A DNA stretch of 64,000 bases from an uncultured Gemella sp. (GTDB taxonomy: Bacteria > Bacillota > Bacilli > Staphylococcales > Gemellaceae). Position 1 is the stretch's first letter. Every line of letters begins with the position of its first letter. Position numbers and translations under genes: made by a program. Shown here piece by piece: positions 1 to 10,127 of this stretch. The stretch is from positions 52,028-116,027 of the forward strand of contig NZ_CAAFUZ010000064.1 in the NCBI RefSeq assembly GCF_900766305.1, in the 5' to 3' direction. Below the pieces are notes generated by a model. It worked only from the letters and a program-made list of their open reading frames with translations. It was not told where the DNA came from and searched no databases.

Positions 1-2
1 AA

Positions 3-47
3 GTATTCAAAACTTATTATGCTTTGTTAGTAGAAAATGACAAGTAA
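3..47 (+). CDS. 3' end of an upstream gene (partial)
   Basis: An open frame runs in from the window edge and ends at a TAA at 45-47, giving the C-terminal residues VFKTYYALLVENDK. The stop lies 12 bases before the dprA start, as expected for the preceding gene of an operon. Too little is visible to name it. rnhB often precedes dprA in Bacilli, but that is only a guess from synteny. Confidence 0.4.
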   Translation, partial: VFKTYYALLVENDK

Positions 48-59
48 GAGGATAAAGCT

Positions 60-950
60 ATGTGGGAGTATAGTGGAAATTTTACAGAAGAACAAAAAAG
101 AGTGCTACTTTCATTAGTAGCAATTGAGAAGGTTACTACGCTTAAATTACATAGGGTATTTAATGATTTAAGTGGTATAGAGAAGATTTTGGATTTATCT
201 ATACCAGAGTTAGCTGTATATTTTGGAAGTAATGCTGAGGAAATCTATACCAAATTACATAATAATATGGAGTTTGATTTCGAGAATTATTTTGAATTTT
301 ATAATGTCAAGTATATGTTTTGTGATGATGTTTACTATCCTAAAGACCTTTTTAGGATTTATGATTATCCTTACGTTATCTTTTATAGAGGTAACAAAGA
401 CCTGCTGTTGTTTAGGAGAAAAATCTCTATAGTAGGTAGTAGAAATAATACTTCATATTCAAAAGAAGCTCTCGAGAGTATAGTACCGTATTTAACGATG
501 AATAATTTTGTGATAGTAAGTGGTCTTGCTACAGGTGTTGATAGCCTTGCTCATGAGGGAGCTTTAAAAAGTAAAGGGTACACTATTGGTGTAATAGCTC
601 ATGGGCACAACATTATTTATCCGGAACAAAGTTATAAGCTCTATAAGGAGCTAGAACGAAACCATCTTATTATATCTGAGTATTTTCCAACTTCGCCTAT
701 AAGAAAATATAAGTTTTTAGAACGAAATAGGATTGTCGCTGGTCTTTCTAGTGCTTTATTAGTAACTGAGGCAGCGAAAAGGAGTGGTACACAGAGAACG
801 GTGGATTTCGCCCTAGATGTAGGTTCTGATGTATTCTGCCTACCGGGGAAATTTGGCGATAAGATGAGTTATGTAATGAACGAGTACATTAAAGAGGGGG
901 CGATACTTGTAAATAAATTAGAGGATTTTGGTGATGAATTAGGATTTTAG
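60..950 (+). CDS. dprA: DNA processing protein DprA (Smf)
   Basis: DprA binds single-stranded DNA taken up during natural transformation, protects it and loads RecA onto it in the cytoplasm. The 296 residues are a normal length. An N-terminal helical region is followed by the Rossmann-like core: ISIVGSRNNTSYS near residue 122, the SGLATGVDSLAHEGAL signature near 155, and FLERNRIVAGLSSALLV followed by SGTQRT near 220. An AGAGGA ribosome binding site precedes the ATG. The next gene follows 26 bases later on the same strand, so the two are probably co-transcribed. A dedicated DprA suggests competence capability; no other com genes are in the window. Confidence 0.95.
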   Translation: MWEYSGNFTEEQKRVLLSLVAIEKVTTLKLHRVFNDLSGIEKILDLSIPELAVYFGSNAEEIYTKLHNNMEFDFENYFEFYNVKYMFCDDVYYPKDLFRIYDYPYVIFYRGNKDLLLFRRKISIVGSRNNTSYSKEALESIVPYLTMNNFVIVSGLATGVDSLAHEGALKSKGYTIGVIAHGHNIIYPEQSYKLYKELERNHLIISEYFPTSPIRKYKFLERNRIVAGLSSALLVTEAAKRSGTQRTVDFALDVGSDVFCLPGKFGDKMSYVMNEYIKEGAILVNKLEDFGDELGF

Positions 951-976
951 TATAGATATTTGAAAGGATGATTACT

Positions 977-1651
977 ATGACAGATATCTTGTTTATTAAT
1001 CCACTAGGTTGGGATAGATGTATTTGGGCGAGAGTCTTAGAAAATATGCCAGACCAAACCTTTGATTTTATTGAATTTACCGAAGAGAGTTTTAAATCTA
1101 TATCAAAAAAAGAAATTGAGCAGGTACTATTAAATAAAATGACACAAGTAAAAAGAGGAGGTTATATTGTAACTGCTTCTTATGGTACGGTCGTTTTACT
1201 TAACGGTTTAGAGATTTTTAGTGAATACCTTGATGGTGTTAATTTAATCATCATCGAGGGCTTAGAACCTATACCTCCTGAATCGGTGTTAAAAACATAT
1301 TTTGAACCAGAGATAAAGTTCACTAGTAAAGAAGAATATCTATCAAAGACACTTAGTGTAGAAGAGATGAGGGATGAGTTTTTAGTGGAGTTAATTCTTA
1401 AAAAACTCATAAAAGAAGGTAGTGAATATATGGTAAGGCCGAGCTCGCAAACAGAGTATGATTATTTATCTTTGTATGCGGGGGTAGATAATTTAGAACT
1501 ATTAAAAAGAAGTAGGACTGTGTTTAATAAAGTTTCAGTTTTCTCTTACTTCAAGCTAATAGGGATGAATTATACGCAAATAGAGGAGTCAGATCATCTT
1601 CTTATGGTAACTAAACCACAGATGATCTTGGATATATTATTAGGGAAATAG
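977..1651 (+). CDS. alpha/beta-hydrolase-like protein of unknown substrate
   Basis: About 224 residues. A beta-strand with an oxyanion-like turn (DILFINPLGWD) begins the protein, a possible nucleophile elbow TASYGT lies near residue 70, and SDHLLMVTKP near the C-terminus could supply the catalytic His. These fit a small alpha/beta hydrolase, but the elbow departs from GxSxG, so activity is uncertain. An upstream in-frame ATG at 968 overlaps the GAAAGGA ribosome binding site (962-968). The ATG at 977 has proper spacing and is preferred. It follows dprA closely and is closed by the terminator at 1735. Confidence 0.65.
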   Translation: MTDILFINPLGWDRCIWARVLENMPDQTFDFIEFTEESFKSISKKEIEQVLLNKMTQVKRGGYIVTASYGTVVLLNGLEIFSEYLDGVNLIIIEGLEPIPPESVLKTYFEPEIKFTSKEEYLSKTLSVEEMRDEFLVELILKKLIKEGSEYMVRPSSQTEYDYLSLYAGVDNLELLKRSRTVFNKVSVFSYFKLIGMNYTQIEESDHLLMVTKPQMILDILLGK

Positions 1652-1734
1652 AGAATTATGATAAATTTTATAATGGAAAATTCGATAATGTGTAAAAGGA
1701 ACACATTGTTATTGCGATATAAAATTATTGATTA

Positions 1735-1779
1735 AAGCAAGTAGCTGATTGAAATACTATTAGCTACTTGTTTAATTTT
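1735..1779 (+). terminator. intrinsic terminator of the dprA operon
   Basis: A stem pairs AAGCAAGTAGCT with AGCTACTTGTTT (1759-1773) and runs into TTTAATTTTT. A small hairpin, AATGTGT/ACACATT, lies just upstream at 1687-1707. Confidence 0.75.
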
Positions 1780-1799
1780 TATATTGCAAGTTGTATTAG

Positions 1800-1828
1800 T
1801 TGATAGAAATTATCAAGTATAGTATAAT
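1800..1828 (+). promoter_or_regulatory. sigma-A promoter of the nitroreductase gene
   Basis: TTGATA at 1800-1805, a 17-base spacer and TATAAT at 1823-1828. The transcript would begin about 70 bases before the GTG start. Confidence 0.75.
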
Positions 1829-1905
1829 TTACAAGTTGTTTAAAATCAGAAGGTAATTTTATATAGAGAATATAAGAAGAAAAAATTTGTAGAAGGAGAA
1901 GATAA

Positions 1906-2556
1906 GTGAGAAACTTTTTTAATGCACTATTAGGTAAGAAAAGTCCAGAGTTTTTTGAAGTGATAAAAGGAAGAAAATCAGTTAAGTATTTTGATGCTGA
2001 TGTTAAAATCAAACGTGAAGAAATTATAGAAATGTTAGATGAAGCGAATATTGCTCCTTCATCTTGCAACTTACAACCTTGGAGATATATCGTTGTAGAT
2101 ACTCCGGAAGGAAAAGAGAAGTTAGGTAGTGCTAACTACAATAAAATTCAAAATGATACTTCTGCTGTGATGATTATCGTACTAGGAGATTTGAACTACT
2201 ATAATAAGTTTGATGAGATATATGGGGAAGCTGTAGAAAAAGGTTATATGACTCAAGAAGTCAAAGATGGCTTTGAAAAAGGTATGGTCCCTCAATTAGA
2301 AAAAATCCCAGTTGATAAAAGTAGAGAAGGTGTTTACTTTGACTGCGGATTATGGACGATGCAATTTACTAATATAGCTTATGCTAAGGGGTATGACACT
2401 AATATTATTGGTGGATTTATGAGAGATAAAGTAGCTGAACTATTTGAGTTAGAAGAAAACTTAGTGCCTGTGATGCTAATCGCATTAGGTAAAAAAGAAA
2501 AAGATGGAAGACCGTCTGTAAGAATTAAGGCTGAAAAATTAGTAAGATTTGAATAA
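1906..2556 (+). CDS. nitroreductase family protein
   Basis: A flavoprotein of the NAD(P)H-dependent nitroreductase superfamily, 216 residues. The N-terminus has the family FMN-contact region (FEVIKGRKSVKYFD, then IAPSSCNLQPWRY), and the C-terminal part has NIIGGF followed by LVPVMLIALG. The substrate cannot be read from sequence. Translation starts at GTG 1906, set by AGAAGGAG at 1891-1898. Its own promoter lies at 1800 and a terminator follows at 2597, so it is probably monocistronic. Confidence 0.88.
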   Translation: MRNFFNALLGKKSPEFFEVIKGRKSVKYFDADVKIKREEIIEMLDEANIAPSSCNLQPWRYIVVDTPEGKEKLGSANYNKIQNDTSAVMIIVLGDLNYYNKFDEIYGEAVEKGYMTQEVKDGFEKGMVPQLEKIPVDKSREGVYFDCGLWTMQFTNIAYAKGYDTNIIGGFMRDKVAELFELEENLVPVMLIALGKKEKDGRPSVRIKAEKLVRFE

Positions 2557-2596
2557 TATAATGGTACTTTTTCTATAAATATCAAAAATATAAAAA

Positions 2597-2650
2597 GGAG
2601 CGACTATGTGGAGTTTGAAGTTTCAGTTTCAAAGTTGCTCTTTATTTCGT
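2597..2650 (+). terminator. intrinsic terminator after the nitroreductase gene
   Basis: GGAGCGAC (2597-2604) pairs with GTTGCTCT (2634-2641) using two G.U pairs. An inner TTTGAA/TTCAAA helix lies inside, and TTTATTTC follows. Confidence 0.65.
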
Positions 2651-2660
2651 CCAAATCATT

Positions 2661-2688
2661 TTGAATTTTAGGAAATACATTATAAAAT
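2661..2688 (+). promoter_or_regulatory. probable promoter of the HAD gene
   Basis: TTGAAT at 2661-2666 with TAAAAT at 2683-2688 and a 16-base spacer. It lies 33 bases before the GTG start. Confidence 0.45.
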
Positions 2689-2720
2689 AGTAAATATATG
2701 TATAAAAAAGGAGAAATAAA

Positions 2721-3386
2721 GTGGAAAAATTAGAAGCGGTAATATTTGATTTTGATGGAACTATTGTAGACACAGAGAAAGTGTACTATGAAAATATGAG
2801 AGATCTAACTAAAGAGGTACTAGATCAAAAACTTGATAAGATGGATTATATTCAAAATGTTTCTGGAACGAATGAAGAAACAAGTAAAAGATATTATAAA
2901 GAAAAATATGGTATGTCGAGTGAAGATTATGATGATTTCGAAGCGGAAATTACAAAGCGTATTCTAGATAATTATCATAATGCTCCAGTATTACCGGGAA
3001 TTGCAGAACTTATGGAATATCTGTATAACAAAGGAATTAAGATGGCAGTTGCATCAAATGGAAAGAGAGAGCATATAGAAACTGGACTACAAAGAAAAGG
3101 TTTTGAGAAATATATTTCTGCTATTGCAACAAAAGCGGAAGTAAGTAATCCAAAACCTGCTCCAGATATTTATTTGCTAGCTGCTGAGAAGTTAGGTGCA
3201 AACATAAATAATTCTATAGCTATAGAGGATTCACGTCCAGGTGCATTAGGAGCAGTAGCCTCAGGAGCAACATTAATCCTACAAACAAATGATATTACAA
3301 AACATATGGACTTCACAGGAGTGGATTATAAATATAAAGATGTAGATTTAGTTGAAACAATTAAAGAAATTGTTGAGAATAAATAG
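2721..3386 (+). CDS. HAD-superfamily phosphatase, beta-phosphoglucomutase-like
   Basis: 221 residues. Motif I is FDFDGT with Asp10 as nucleophile and Asp12 as acid/base. Motif II is in ASNGKREH, motif III is the lysine in NPKPAPDIY, and motif IV is in IEDSRPGALGA. The helical cap between motifs I and II places it with the beta-phosphoglucomutase/phosphoglycolate phosphatase-like subfamily. The true substrate is not predictable. The start is GTG 2721, eight bases after AAAGGAGAA. Confidence 0.85.
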   Translation: MEKLEAVIFDFDGTIVDTEKVYYENMRDLTKEVLDQKLDKMDYIQNVSGTNEETSKRYYKEKYGMSSEDYDDFEAEITKRILDNYHNAPVLPGIAELMEYLYNKGIKMAVASNGKREHIETGLQRKGFEKYISAIATKAEVSNPKPAPDIYLLAAEKLGANINNSIAIEDSRPGALGAVASGATLILQTNDITKHMDFTGVDYKYKDVDLVETIKEIVENK

Positions 3387-3464
3387 TATACAAAAACTAC
3401 TCAGAGGAGTATAATAAAATTATTAAGAGTAATCTTAAAATCGAATATACAAAGGGAGACAGTT

Positions 3465-3851
3465 ATGTATACGTCTAATTTAAAAATTAAAGAAGGATTT
3501 ACTTCACATGCAACTACACCGCTTGGTGGAGAATATAAAATGTTTATAGAAGAAAGTAAAGATGGTCCAATGGATCTATTTGCTACAGCATACAATGGAT
3601 GCATTAGTATGTGTGCAAAAGGATATTTCTTCAGAGCATATGAGTTAGTAGATTTAGTAATTGAAACTGAATTGGTTGTTGATTACGATAATAGAAAAAT
3701 TGTAGCTAATGTTCATGTAGATAGAACAGAAGATCAACTAGCTTCTGGAGATAGACAAGGTGTACTAGATAATATTAAACTACGTTGTAAAGTATCTCAC
3801 TTATTATCTTCTGATTTAGAAATACAATATAATATTTTACCGTTAAAATAA
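3465..3851 (+). CDS. OsmC-like protein
   Basis: 128 residues. The region DGPMDLFATAYNGCISMCAKGYFF matches in layout the OsmC/Ohr segment in which an A-x-x-x-C helix carries the first reactive cysteine, and the following strands (LVIETELVVDYDNRKIVANVHV) match the OsmC beta-sheet. Family members reduce organic hydroperoxides or act as unspecified thiol proteins. The second catalytic Cys in the usual place is not obvious (a single Cys lies near residue 109), so peroxidase activity is uncertain. A GGGAG ribosome binding site precedes the ATG. Confidence 0.65.
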   Translation: MYTSNLKIKEGFTSHATTPLGGEYKMFIEESKDGPMDLFATAYNGCISMCAKGYFFRAYELVDLVIETELVVDYDNRKIVANVHVDRTEDQLASGDRQGVLDNIKLRCKVSHLLSSDLEIQYNILPLK

Positions 3852-3863
3852 AATAAATAAATG

Positions 3864-3899
3864 AAAAACTTAGGGTCAAAAAACTCTAAGTTTTTTTAT
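3864..3899 (+). terminator. intrinsic terminator before the S10 operon
   Basis: AAAACTTAG pairs with CTAAGTTTT and runs into a T-tract. Confidence 0.85.
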
Positions 3900-4020
3900 T
3901 TTTGGTGAAGAAAATAAATTATTTCTTCTATATAATAAAGATTATTTTAGCAAGAGAAAAATGAATAAAAAAATAGAAAACATATTCATAAAATTTTTTA
4001 AAATTTTTTCGTCAAAACTC

Positions 4021-4049
4021 TTGCATTATATGCTTTAACCATGTATAAT
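4021..4049 (+). promoter_or_regulatory. promoter of the S10-spc-alpha superoperon
   Basis: TTGCAT at 4021-4026, a 17-base spacer and a perfect TATAAT at 4044-4049. It is the only good promoter upstream of rpsJ; the 170 bp before it are AT-rich and hold only the preceding terminator. Confidence 0.75.
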
Positions 4050-4055
4050 AATAAA

Positions 4056-4193
4056 TGTTGGTCTTGCAAAAGACTTGCGTTGAAGCGAAAGGTTACTGAC
4101 ACGCCCGGCCGCTTTGCCATGGCATGGCGTGCTGGAGAACTTTCGTGGAGAAGTCGCTACTAGATAGCGGCGAATAAATGTATAGGAGGAGAA
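4056..4193 (+). promoter_or_regulatory. structured 5' leader of the S10 operon (candidate r-protein autoregulatory element)
   Basis: About 140 untranslated bases that are much GC-richer than the surroundings. CACGCC (4100-4105) pairs with GGCGTG (4126-4131), enclosing a CCATGG-containing loop, and CGCTA/TAGCG form a 5 bp hairpin at 4155-4169. Conserved leaders of this kind precede rpsJ in Bacilli and are thought to bind an operon-encoded r-protein. Which protein binds is not shown here. Confidence 0.6.
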
Positions 4194-4196
4194 ATG

Positions 4197-4505
4197 ATGG
4201 CAAAACAAAAAATTCGTATTCGTCTTAAAGGATATGATCACAGATTAGTAGATCAAAGTGCAGAGAAAATTGTTGAAACTGCAAAACGTTCTGGAGCAAA
4301 AGTTTCTGGACCAATTCCATTACCAACGGAAAAAGCAGTATACACAATCTTACGTTCAGTTCACATTTACAAAGATAGCCGTGAACAATTCGAACAACGT
4401 ACACACAAACGCCTAATCGATATTATTGAACCAACACAAAAAACAGTTGACGCTTTAATCAGCTTAAACTTACCATCAGGTGTTGACATCGAATTAAAAT
4501 TATAA
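4197..4505 (+). CDS. rpsJ: 30S ribosomal protein S10
   Basis: 102 residues, the family length. S10 sits in the 30S head and also acts as NusE in transcription antitermination. The start is the second of two adjacent ATGs (4194, 4197), because [11 protein letters not shown] is the conserved N-terminus and AGGAGG (4184-4189) is then seven bases away. First gene of the superoperon. Confidence 0.97.
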   Translation: MAKQKIRIRLKGYDHRLVDQSAEKIVETAKRSGAKVSGPIPLPTEKAVYTILRSVHIYKDSREQFEQRTHKRLIDIIEPTQKTVDALISLNLPSGVDIELKL

Positions 4506-4524
4506 TTATAGGAGGTGACTTTCG

Positions 4525-5187
4525 ATGACCAAAGGTATCTTAGGAAGAAAAGTAGGTATGACTCAAATCTTCGCTGAAAATGGAGAATTAATCCCAGTAA
4601 CAGTAGTTGAAGCGAAAGGTAACGTCGTATTACAAAAGAAAACAGAAGAAGTTGAAGGATACAACGCAATCCAATTAGGATTCGACGATAAACGTCCTTA
4701 CGACAAAGAGCGTAAAGACCGTTTAGTAAAAGTTGCGAACAAACCTGAACAAGGTCACGCAGATAAAGCAAACACTGCTCCAAAACGTTTCGTACGCGAA
4801 ATCAGAGATGCAGAAGTTGCTAATTATGAAGTAGGTCAAGAAGTCCAAGTTGATATTTTTGCAGCAGGGGACTTAGTTGACGTAACAGGAGTAAGTAAAG
4901 GTAAAGGATTCCAAGGGGCTATCAAGCGTCATGGACAAAGCCGCGGACCAATGGCTCACGGTTCTCGTTACCACCGTCGTCCTGGGTCAATGGGACCTGT
5001 AGCACCTAACCGTGTATTCAAAGGTAAAGCATTACCAGGTCAAATGGGTGGAGTTACAGTTACTACTCAAAACTTAGAAATCGTAAGCGTAGATGTAGAA
5101 AATGGATTAATCCTAGTTAAAGGATGTATTCCAGGATCTAAAAAAAGCTTCGTAAAAATCCAATCAGCAGTTAAATCTGGTAAATAA
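4525..5187 (+). CDS. rplC: 50S ribosomal protein L3
   Basis: 220 residues, beginning [16 protein letters not shown]. Early 23S rRNA assembly protein. The glycine/arginine-rich central loop reaching toward the peptidyl transferase centre is visible ([12 protein letters not shown] to RRPGSMG). An AGGAGGTGA ribosome binding site lies in the 19-base gap after rpsJ. Confidence 0.97.
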   Translation: MTKGILGRKVGMTQIFAENGELIPVTVVEAKGNVVLQKKTEEVEGYNAIQLGFDDKRPYDKERKDRLVKVANKPEQGHADKANTAPKRFVREIRDAEVANYEVGQEVQVDIFAAGDLVDVTGVSKGKGFQGAIKRHGQSRGPMAHGSRYHRRPGSMGPVAPNRVFKGKALPGQMGGVTVTTQNLEIVSVDVENGLILVKGCIPGSKKSFVKIQSAVKSGK

Positions 5188-5219
5188 TCGGAAAATATAC
5201 GGAAGGAGGAAATTAGATA

Positions 5220-5843
5220 ATGCCACAATTAGATTTATTTAAACAAGACGGTACTAAAGTTGGTGCAGTTGAAGCTAATGATGCAGTATTCGGAATTGAA
5301 CCAAATCAACACGTTTTATTCCAAGCTGTAACTTTACAAAGAGCATCACTTCGTCAAGGTACACACAAAACAAAAGGACGTTCTGAAGTTTCAGGTGGTG
5401 GTCGCAAACCATGGCGTCAAAAAGGAACAGGTCGTGCTCGTCAAGGATCTATCCGTTCACCACAATGGCGTGGAGGTGGAATTGTATTCGGACCTACACC
5501 ACGTAGCTACAGCTTCAAAATGCCTCGTAAAATGCGTCGTTTAGCATTACGTTCTGCTTTATCTTCTAAAGTAGCAGCTAACGAAGTATTTGCATTAGAA
5601 AGCTTATCATTTGATACAATTAAAACTAAAAACTTTAAAGAAATGTTATCAAACCTTAGCCTAGAGAAAAAAGTATTATTCGTAGTTACTGAACTAGAAG
5701 AAAATACTGTTTTATCAGGAAGAAACATTCCAGGAGTTGAATTCGTAGAAACAACTGGTCTTAACGTATTAGACATCTTAGGAAGCAACAAAGTTGTATT
5801 CACTAAAGATGCAGTAGAAAAAGTTGGGGAGGTATTAGCATAA
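5220..5843 (+). CDS. rplD: 50S ribosomal protein L4
   Basis: 207 residues. The long positively charged loop that lines the exit tunnel is clear at about residues 45-100 ([19 protein letters not shown], then [16 protein letters not shown]). In enterobacteria L4 represses its own operon; whether it acts on the leader here is unknown. Its TAA overlaps the ATG of rplW by one base. Confidence 0.97.
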   Translation: MPQLDLFKQDGTKVGAVEANDAVFGIEPNQHVLFQAVTLQRASLRQGTHKTKGRSEVSGGGRKPWRQKGTGRARQGSIRSPQWRGGGIVFGPTPRSYSFKMPRKMRRLALRSALSSKVAANEVFALESLSFDTIKTKNFKEMLSNLSLEKKVLFVVTELEENTVLSGRNIPGVEFVETTGLNVLDILGSNKVVFTKDAVEKVGEVLA

Positions 5844-6124
5844 TGGAAGCACGCGATATTATCAAACGCCCAGTACTAACTGAAAAAAGTTATTTATTAA
5901 TGCAAGAAAATAAATACACTTTCCTAGTAGACACACGCGCTCACAAAACTCAAATTAAACAAGCTATCGAAGAAATCTTCGGAGTTAAAGTTGAGAAAGT
6001 AAACGTAATGAACTACAAACCAAAATTCCGTCGTGTTGGAAGATACGGTGGTTACACTAACAAACGTAGAAAAGCAATCGTTAAGTTAGCAGAAGGACAA
6101 ACAATCGAAGGATTATTCGCTTAA
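5843..6124 (+). CDS. rplW: 50S ribosomal protein L23
   Basis: 93 residues, at the tunnel exit, where L23 docks trigger factor and SRP. Typical opening [13 protein letters not shown] and the extended loop [15 protein letters not shown]. The start codon overlaps the rplD stop (TAATG), so translation is coupled. Confidence 0.97.
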   Translation: MEARDIIKRPVLTEKSYLLMQENKYTFLVDTRAHKTQIKQAIEEIFGVKVEKVNVMNYKPKFRRVGRYGGYTNKRRKAIVKLAEGQTIEGLFA

Positions 6125-6159
6125 GAATAACAAATACCATTAAGGAGGAAAAATGACAA

Positions 6160-6990
6160 ATGGCAATTAAAGTATATAAAGCTATAACTAACGGTCGTCG
6201 TAACATGACATCATTAGATTTCGCGGAAATTACAACTAACAAACCAGAAAAGTCATTATTAGCGCCGCTACCGAAAAAAGCGGGAAGAAATAACCAAGGT
6301 AAAATCACTGTTCGTCACCACGGTGGAGGACACAAGAAACAATACCGTATTATTGACTTCAAGAGAAATAAAGACAACGTACCAGCAAAAGTTGCTACTA
6401 TCGAGTACGATCCAAACCGTTCAGCAAACATCGCTCTATTACACTATGTTGATGGAGAAAAAAGATACATCATCGCTCCTAAAGAACTTAAAGTAGGACA
6501 AATCGTAGTATCTGGTGAAACAGCTGATATTAAAGTTGGTAATGCATTACCACTAGCAAACATCCCTGTAGGGACATTAATTCACAACATCGAACTTAAA
6601 CCTGGTAAAGGTGGACAATTAGTACGTTCTGCTGGAGCAAGTGCTCAAGTACTTGGTAAAGAAGGTAAATACGTATTAGTACGTCTTAAATCAGGAGAAG
6701 TAAGAATGATCTTAGCAACTTGCCGTGCTACAATCGGTGAAGTTGGTAACGAACAACACGGACTAGTAAATATCGGTAAAGCCGGTAGAACTCGTTGGTT
6801 AGGTAAAAGACCAACTGTACGTGGATCTGTTATGAACCCGAACGATCACCCACACGGTGGTGGTGAAGGACGTACTTCAATCGGACGTAAATCACCAATG
6901 TCACCATGGGGTAAACCTACTCTTGGTAAGAAAACTCGTTCTAAAAAAGCTCGTTCAAACAAATTTATCGTACGTGCTAGAACTAAATAA
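6160..6990 (+). CDS. rplB: 50S ribosomal protein L2
   Basis: 276 residues. Needed for subunit association and peptidyl transferase. The conserved C-terminal segment [19 protein letters not shown] carries the functionally important His. AAGGAGG lies eight bases upstream of the ATG. Confidence 0.97.
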   Translation: MAIKVYKAITNGRRNMTSLDFAEITTNKPEKSLLAPLPKKAGRNNQGKITVRHHGGGHKKQYRIIDFKRNKDNVPAKVATIEYDPNRSANIALLHYVDGEKRYIIAPKELKVGQIVVSGETADIKVGNALPLANIPVGTLIHNIELKPGKGGQLVRSAGASAQVLGKEGKYVLVRLKSGEVRMILATCRATIGEVGNEQHGLVNIGKAGRTRWLGKRPTVRGSVMNPNDHPHGGGEGRTSIGRKSPMSPWGKPTLGKKTRSKKARSNKFIVRARTK

Positions 6991-7077
6991 TAAATTTAAA
7001 CAAAGGTTAGTTGGTGAGGAGCAAGTGCTCTTTACCAAAGCCTTAAGTATGCAAAGTATCGGAAAGGAGATAACACA

Positions 7078-7356
7078 ATGGCTCGTAGTTTAAAAAAAGG
7101 ACCATTCGCTGATCACCACTTATTAGCAAAAGTTGAAAAAATGAACGAACAAGAAAAGAAACAAGTAATTAAAACTTGGTCTCGTCGTTCAACAATCTTC
7201 CCAACATTCATAGGACTTACTTTTGCAGTATATGACGGAAGAAAACATGTACCTGTATATGTGACTGAAGATATGGTAGGACACAAATTAGGTGAGTTTG
7301 CACCAACAAGAACTTACAAAGGTCACGTTGCAGACGACAGAAAAACAAGAAGATAA
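7078..7356 (+). CDS. rpsS: 30S ribosomal protein S19
   Basis: 92 residues, beginning [16 protein letters not shown] head protein paired with S13. The 87-base gap after rplB is the longest in the S10 segment and holds GGAAAGGAG before the ATG. Confidence 0.97.
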   Translation: MARSLKKGPFADHHLLAKVEKMNEQEKKQVIKTWSRRSTIFPTFIGLTFAVYDGRKHVPVYVTEDMVGHKLGEFAPTRTYKGHVADDRKTRR

Positions 7357-7389
7357 TTTAGAAATTAGTAAAATCAAGGAGGCACATTC

Positions 7390-7725
7390 ATGGAGTCAAA
7401 AGCAATCGCTAAGACAGTCCGCATCGCTCCTCGTAAAGTAAGACTAGTATTAGACTTAGTACGTGGGAAAAAAGTGGGCGAAGCATTAGGAATTTTAGAA
7501 TTCACAACTAAATCAGCTTCTTTACCAGTAGCTAAAGTTATTAAATCAGCTGCTGCTAACGCTGAACACAACTATGGAATGAATGTAGAAGACTTAGTAG
7601 TATCACAAGCATTTGCAAATGAAGGACCAACTCTTAAAAGATTCCGTCCAAGAGCAAAAGGTGCTGCAAGTTCAATCAACAAAAGAACAAGTCACATCAC
7701 TATCGTTTTAAGTGATAACAAATAA
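7390..7725 (+). CDS. rplV: 50S ribosomal protein L22
   Basis: 111 residues. The hairpin that lines the exit tunnel and is a site of macrolide resistance is seen near residues 80-95 ([20 protein letters not shown]), with no insertion or deletion apparent. Confidence 0.97.
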   Translation: MESKAIAKTVRIAPRKVRLVLDLVRGKKVGEALGILEFTTKSASLPVAKVIKSAAANAEHNYGMNVEDLVVSQAFANEGPTLKRFRPRAKGAASSINKRTSHITIVLSDNK

Positions 7726-7776
7726 TAAAAATTAAGAAATTATAAAAGCTAAACTAGTTAAAGGAGGCTACAAACT

Positions 7777-8430
7777 GTGGGTCAAAAAGTACATCCAATA
7801 GGCTTACGTGTTGGAGTTATTCGTGATTGGGATTCAAAATGGTATGCGGAGAAAGATTTCGCTGCTAACTTACACGAAGATTTCAAAATCCGTGAGTTCA
7901 TCAGTAAACAATTAAAAGACGCTTCAGTTTCTAAAGTAGAAATTGAAAGATTTGATAAGAAAGTAAACATTTCAGTACACACTGGTAAACCAGGTATGGT
8001 TATCGGTAAAGGTGGTTCTGAAATCGATAAATTAAGATTAGAATTAAACAAATTAACTGGAAAAAGAGTACACATTAATGTAGTTGAAATCAAAAAAGTT
8101 GATATCGACGCTAAATTAGTAGCTGAAAACATTGCTCGTCAATTAGAAGCTCGTGTATCATTCCGTCGTGCTCAAAAACAAGCTATCCAAAGAGCTATGA
8201 GAGCAGGAGCTAAAGGAATTAAAACTCAAGTATCAGGACGTCTTGGTGGAGCAGATATCGCTCGTGCAGAACACTACTCAGAAGGTTCAGTGCCACTACA
8301 CACATTAAGAGCAGACATCGACTACGCTCACGAAGAAGCAGATACTACATATGGTAAACTTGGAGTTAAAGTTTGGATTAACCGTGGTGAAGTATTACCA
8401 ACTAGAAAATCTGAAAAAGGAGGTAACTAA
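7777..8430 (+). CDS. rpsC: 30S ribosomal protein S3
   Basis: 217 residues, starting at GTG 7777 (GTG GGT CAA AAA, read [11 protein letters not shown]) after AAAGGAGG. The KH domain ([14 protein letters not shown]) and the mRNA-entry region [18 protein letters not shown] are present. Confidence 0.97.
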   Translation: MGQKVHPIGLRVGVIRDWDSKWYAEKDFAANLHEDFKIREFISKQLKDASVSKVEIERFDKKVNISVHTGKPGMVIGKGGSEIDKLRLELNKLTGKRVHINVVEIKKVDIDAKLVAENIARQLEARVSFRRAQKQAIQRAMRAGAKGIKTQVSGRLGGADIARAEHYSEGSVPLHTLRADIDYAHEEADTTYGKLGVKVWINRGEVLPTRKSEKGGN

Positions 8431-8433
8431 TTT

Positions 8434-8859
8434 ATGTTAATGCCTAAACGTGTTAAATATCGTCGTCAACACAGACAATCAACAAAAGGTAAATCTAAAG
8501 GCGGAAACGTAGTAGATTTCGGTGAATTTGGATTACAAGCTACTACTGCAGCAAGAGTTACTTCTCGTCAAATAGAAGCTGCTCGTATAGCGATGACTCG
8601 TTATATGAAACGTGGTGGTAAAGTTTGGATTAAAATCTTCCCTCACATGCCTTACACTAAAAAACCATTAGAAGTACGTATGGGATCTGGTAAAGGTGCA
8701 GTAGAAGGATGGGTTGCAATCGTTAAACCAGGTAGAGTGATGTTCGAAGTTGCTGGAGTAAGTGAAGAAGTTGCACGTGAAGCTCTAAGACTTGCATCTC
8801 ACAAGTTACCTGTTAAATGTAAATTTGTAAAACGTGAAGAAACAGGTGGTGAAGCATAA
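8434..8859 (+). CDS. rplP: 50S ribosomal protein L16
   Basis: 141 residues. [14 protein letters not shown] matches the family start, so the first of the two in-frame ATGs is used; its AAAGGAGGT is inside the end of rpsC. Contacts the A and P sites. The stop overlaps the next ATG. Confidence 0.97.
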   Translation: MLMPKRVKYRRQHRQSTKGKSKGGNVVDFGEFGLQATTAARVTSRQIEAARIAMTRYMKRGGKVWIKIFPHMPYTKKPLEVRMGSGKGAVEGWVAIVKPGRVMFEVAGVSEEVAREALRLASHKLPVKCKFVKREETGGEA

Positions 8860-9068
8860 TGAAAACAAATGAATTCAAATCAATGATTAGAGAATTAACT
8901 TCACAAGAGTTAGAAACAAAAATCAAAGAATTAAAAGAAGAGCTTTTCAACTTACGCTTCCAATTGGCAACTGGTCAATTAGAAAATACAGCTCGTATTA
9001 GTCAAGTTAGAAAATCAATCGCTCGTATGAAAACTGTTATTCGCGAAAGAGAATTAGCGAATAAATAA
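8859..9068 (+). CDS. rpmC: 50S ribosomal protein L29
   Basis: 69 residues, a helical hairpin at the tunnel exit near L23. Coupled to rplP by a one-base stop/start overlap; no strong ribosome binding site of its own. Confidence 0.96.
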   Translation: MKTNEFKSMIRELTSQELETKIKELKEELFNLRFQLATGQLENTARISQVRKSIARMKTVIRERELANK

Positions 9069-9082
9069 TATAGGAGGCAAAC

Positions 9083-9346
9083 ATGACTGAGAGAAATGAT
9101 AGAAAAGTTTACGTTGGAAAAGTAGTTTCTGATAAAATGGACAAAACAATCACAGTTTTAGTAGAAACTTACAAAAAACACCCTCTATACGGTAAACGTG
9201 TTAAATATTCTAAAAAATTCAAAGCACATGATGAAAACAATGTTGCTAAATTAAATGATATCGTTAAAATAATGGAAACTCGTCCATTATCTGCAACTAA
9301 AAACTTCCGTTTAGTAGAAGTAGTAGAAGAAGCAGTTATAATCTAA
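9083..9346 (+). CDS. rpsQ: 30S ribosomal protein S17
   Basis: 87 residues with an OB-fold. [20 protein letters not shown] and [19 protein letters not shown] are family signatures. ATAGGAGG precedes the ATG. Confidence 0.97.
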   Translation: MTERNDRKVYVGKVVSDKMDKTITVLVETYKKHPLYGKRVKYSKKFKAHDENNVAKLNDIVKIMETRPLSATKNFRLVEVVEEAVII

Positions 9347-9367
9347 TAAAACTAGGATAAACCCTAA

Positions 9368-9754
<387 letters not shown>

Positions 9755-9790
9755 TATAAAAAGTACAGTAAAGAAGGAGGTTAACAAGAA

Positions 9791-10096
9791 ATGTTCATTA
9801 AAAAAGGTGATAAAGTTGTAGTAATTACTGGTAAAGACAAAGGTAAAGTTGGTACAGTAATCGAAGCTCAACCTAAAAAAGATCGTGTTGTTGTAGAAGG
9901 TGTTAACATCATTAAAAAACACGTTAAGAATTCTCAAGATGCACCTCAAGGTGGAATCGTTGAAAAAGAAGCAGCAATTCACGTATCAAACGTAATGTTA
10001 CAAGATCCTGAAACTGGAAAAGCGACAAGAGTACGTTTCGAAACAAAAGATGGTAAGAAAGTACGTATCGCAGTAAAATCAGGAAAAGAAATATAA
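9791..10096 (+). CDS. rplX: 50S ribosomal protein L24
   Basis: 101 residues. The KOW motif ([18 protein letters not shown]) is at residues 4-21. Assembly initiator for the 50S subunit. Confidence 0.97.
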   Translation: MFIKKGDKVVVITGKDKGKVGTVIEAQPKKDRVVVEGVNIIKKHVKNSQDAPQGGIVEKEAAIHVSNVMLQDPETGKATRVRFETKDGKKVRIAVKSGKEI

Positions 10097-10127
10097 TAAT
10101 AGTTGAAGAAAGGAGGCACTATTTTAG

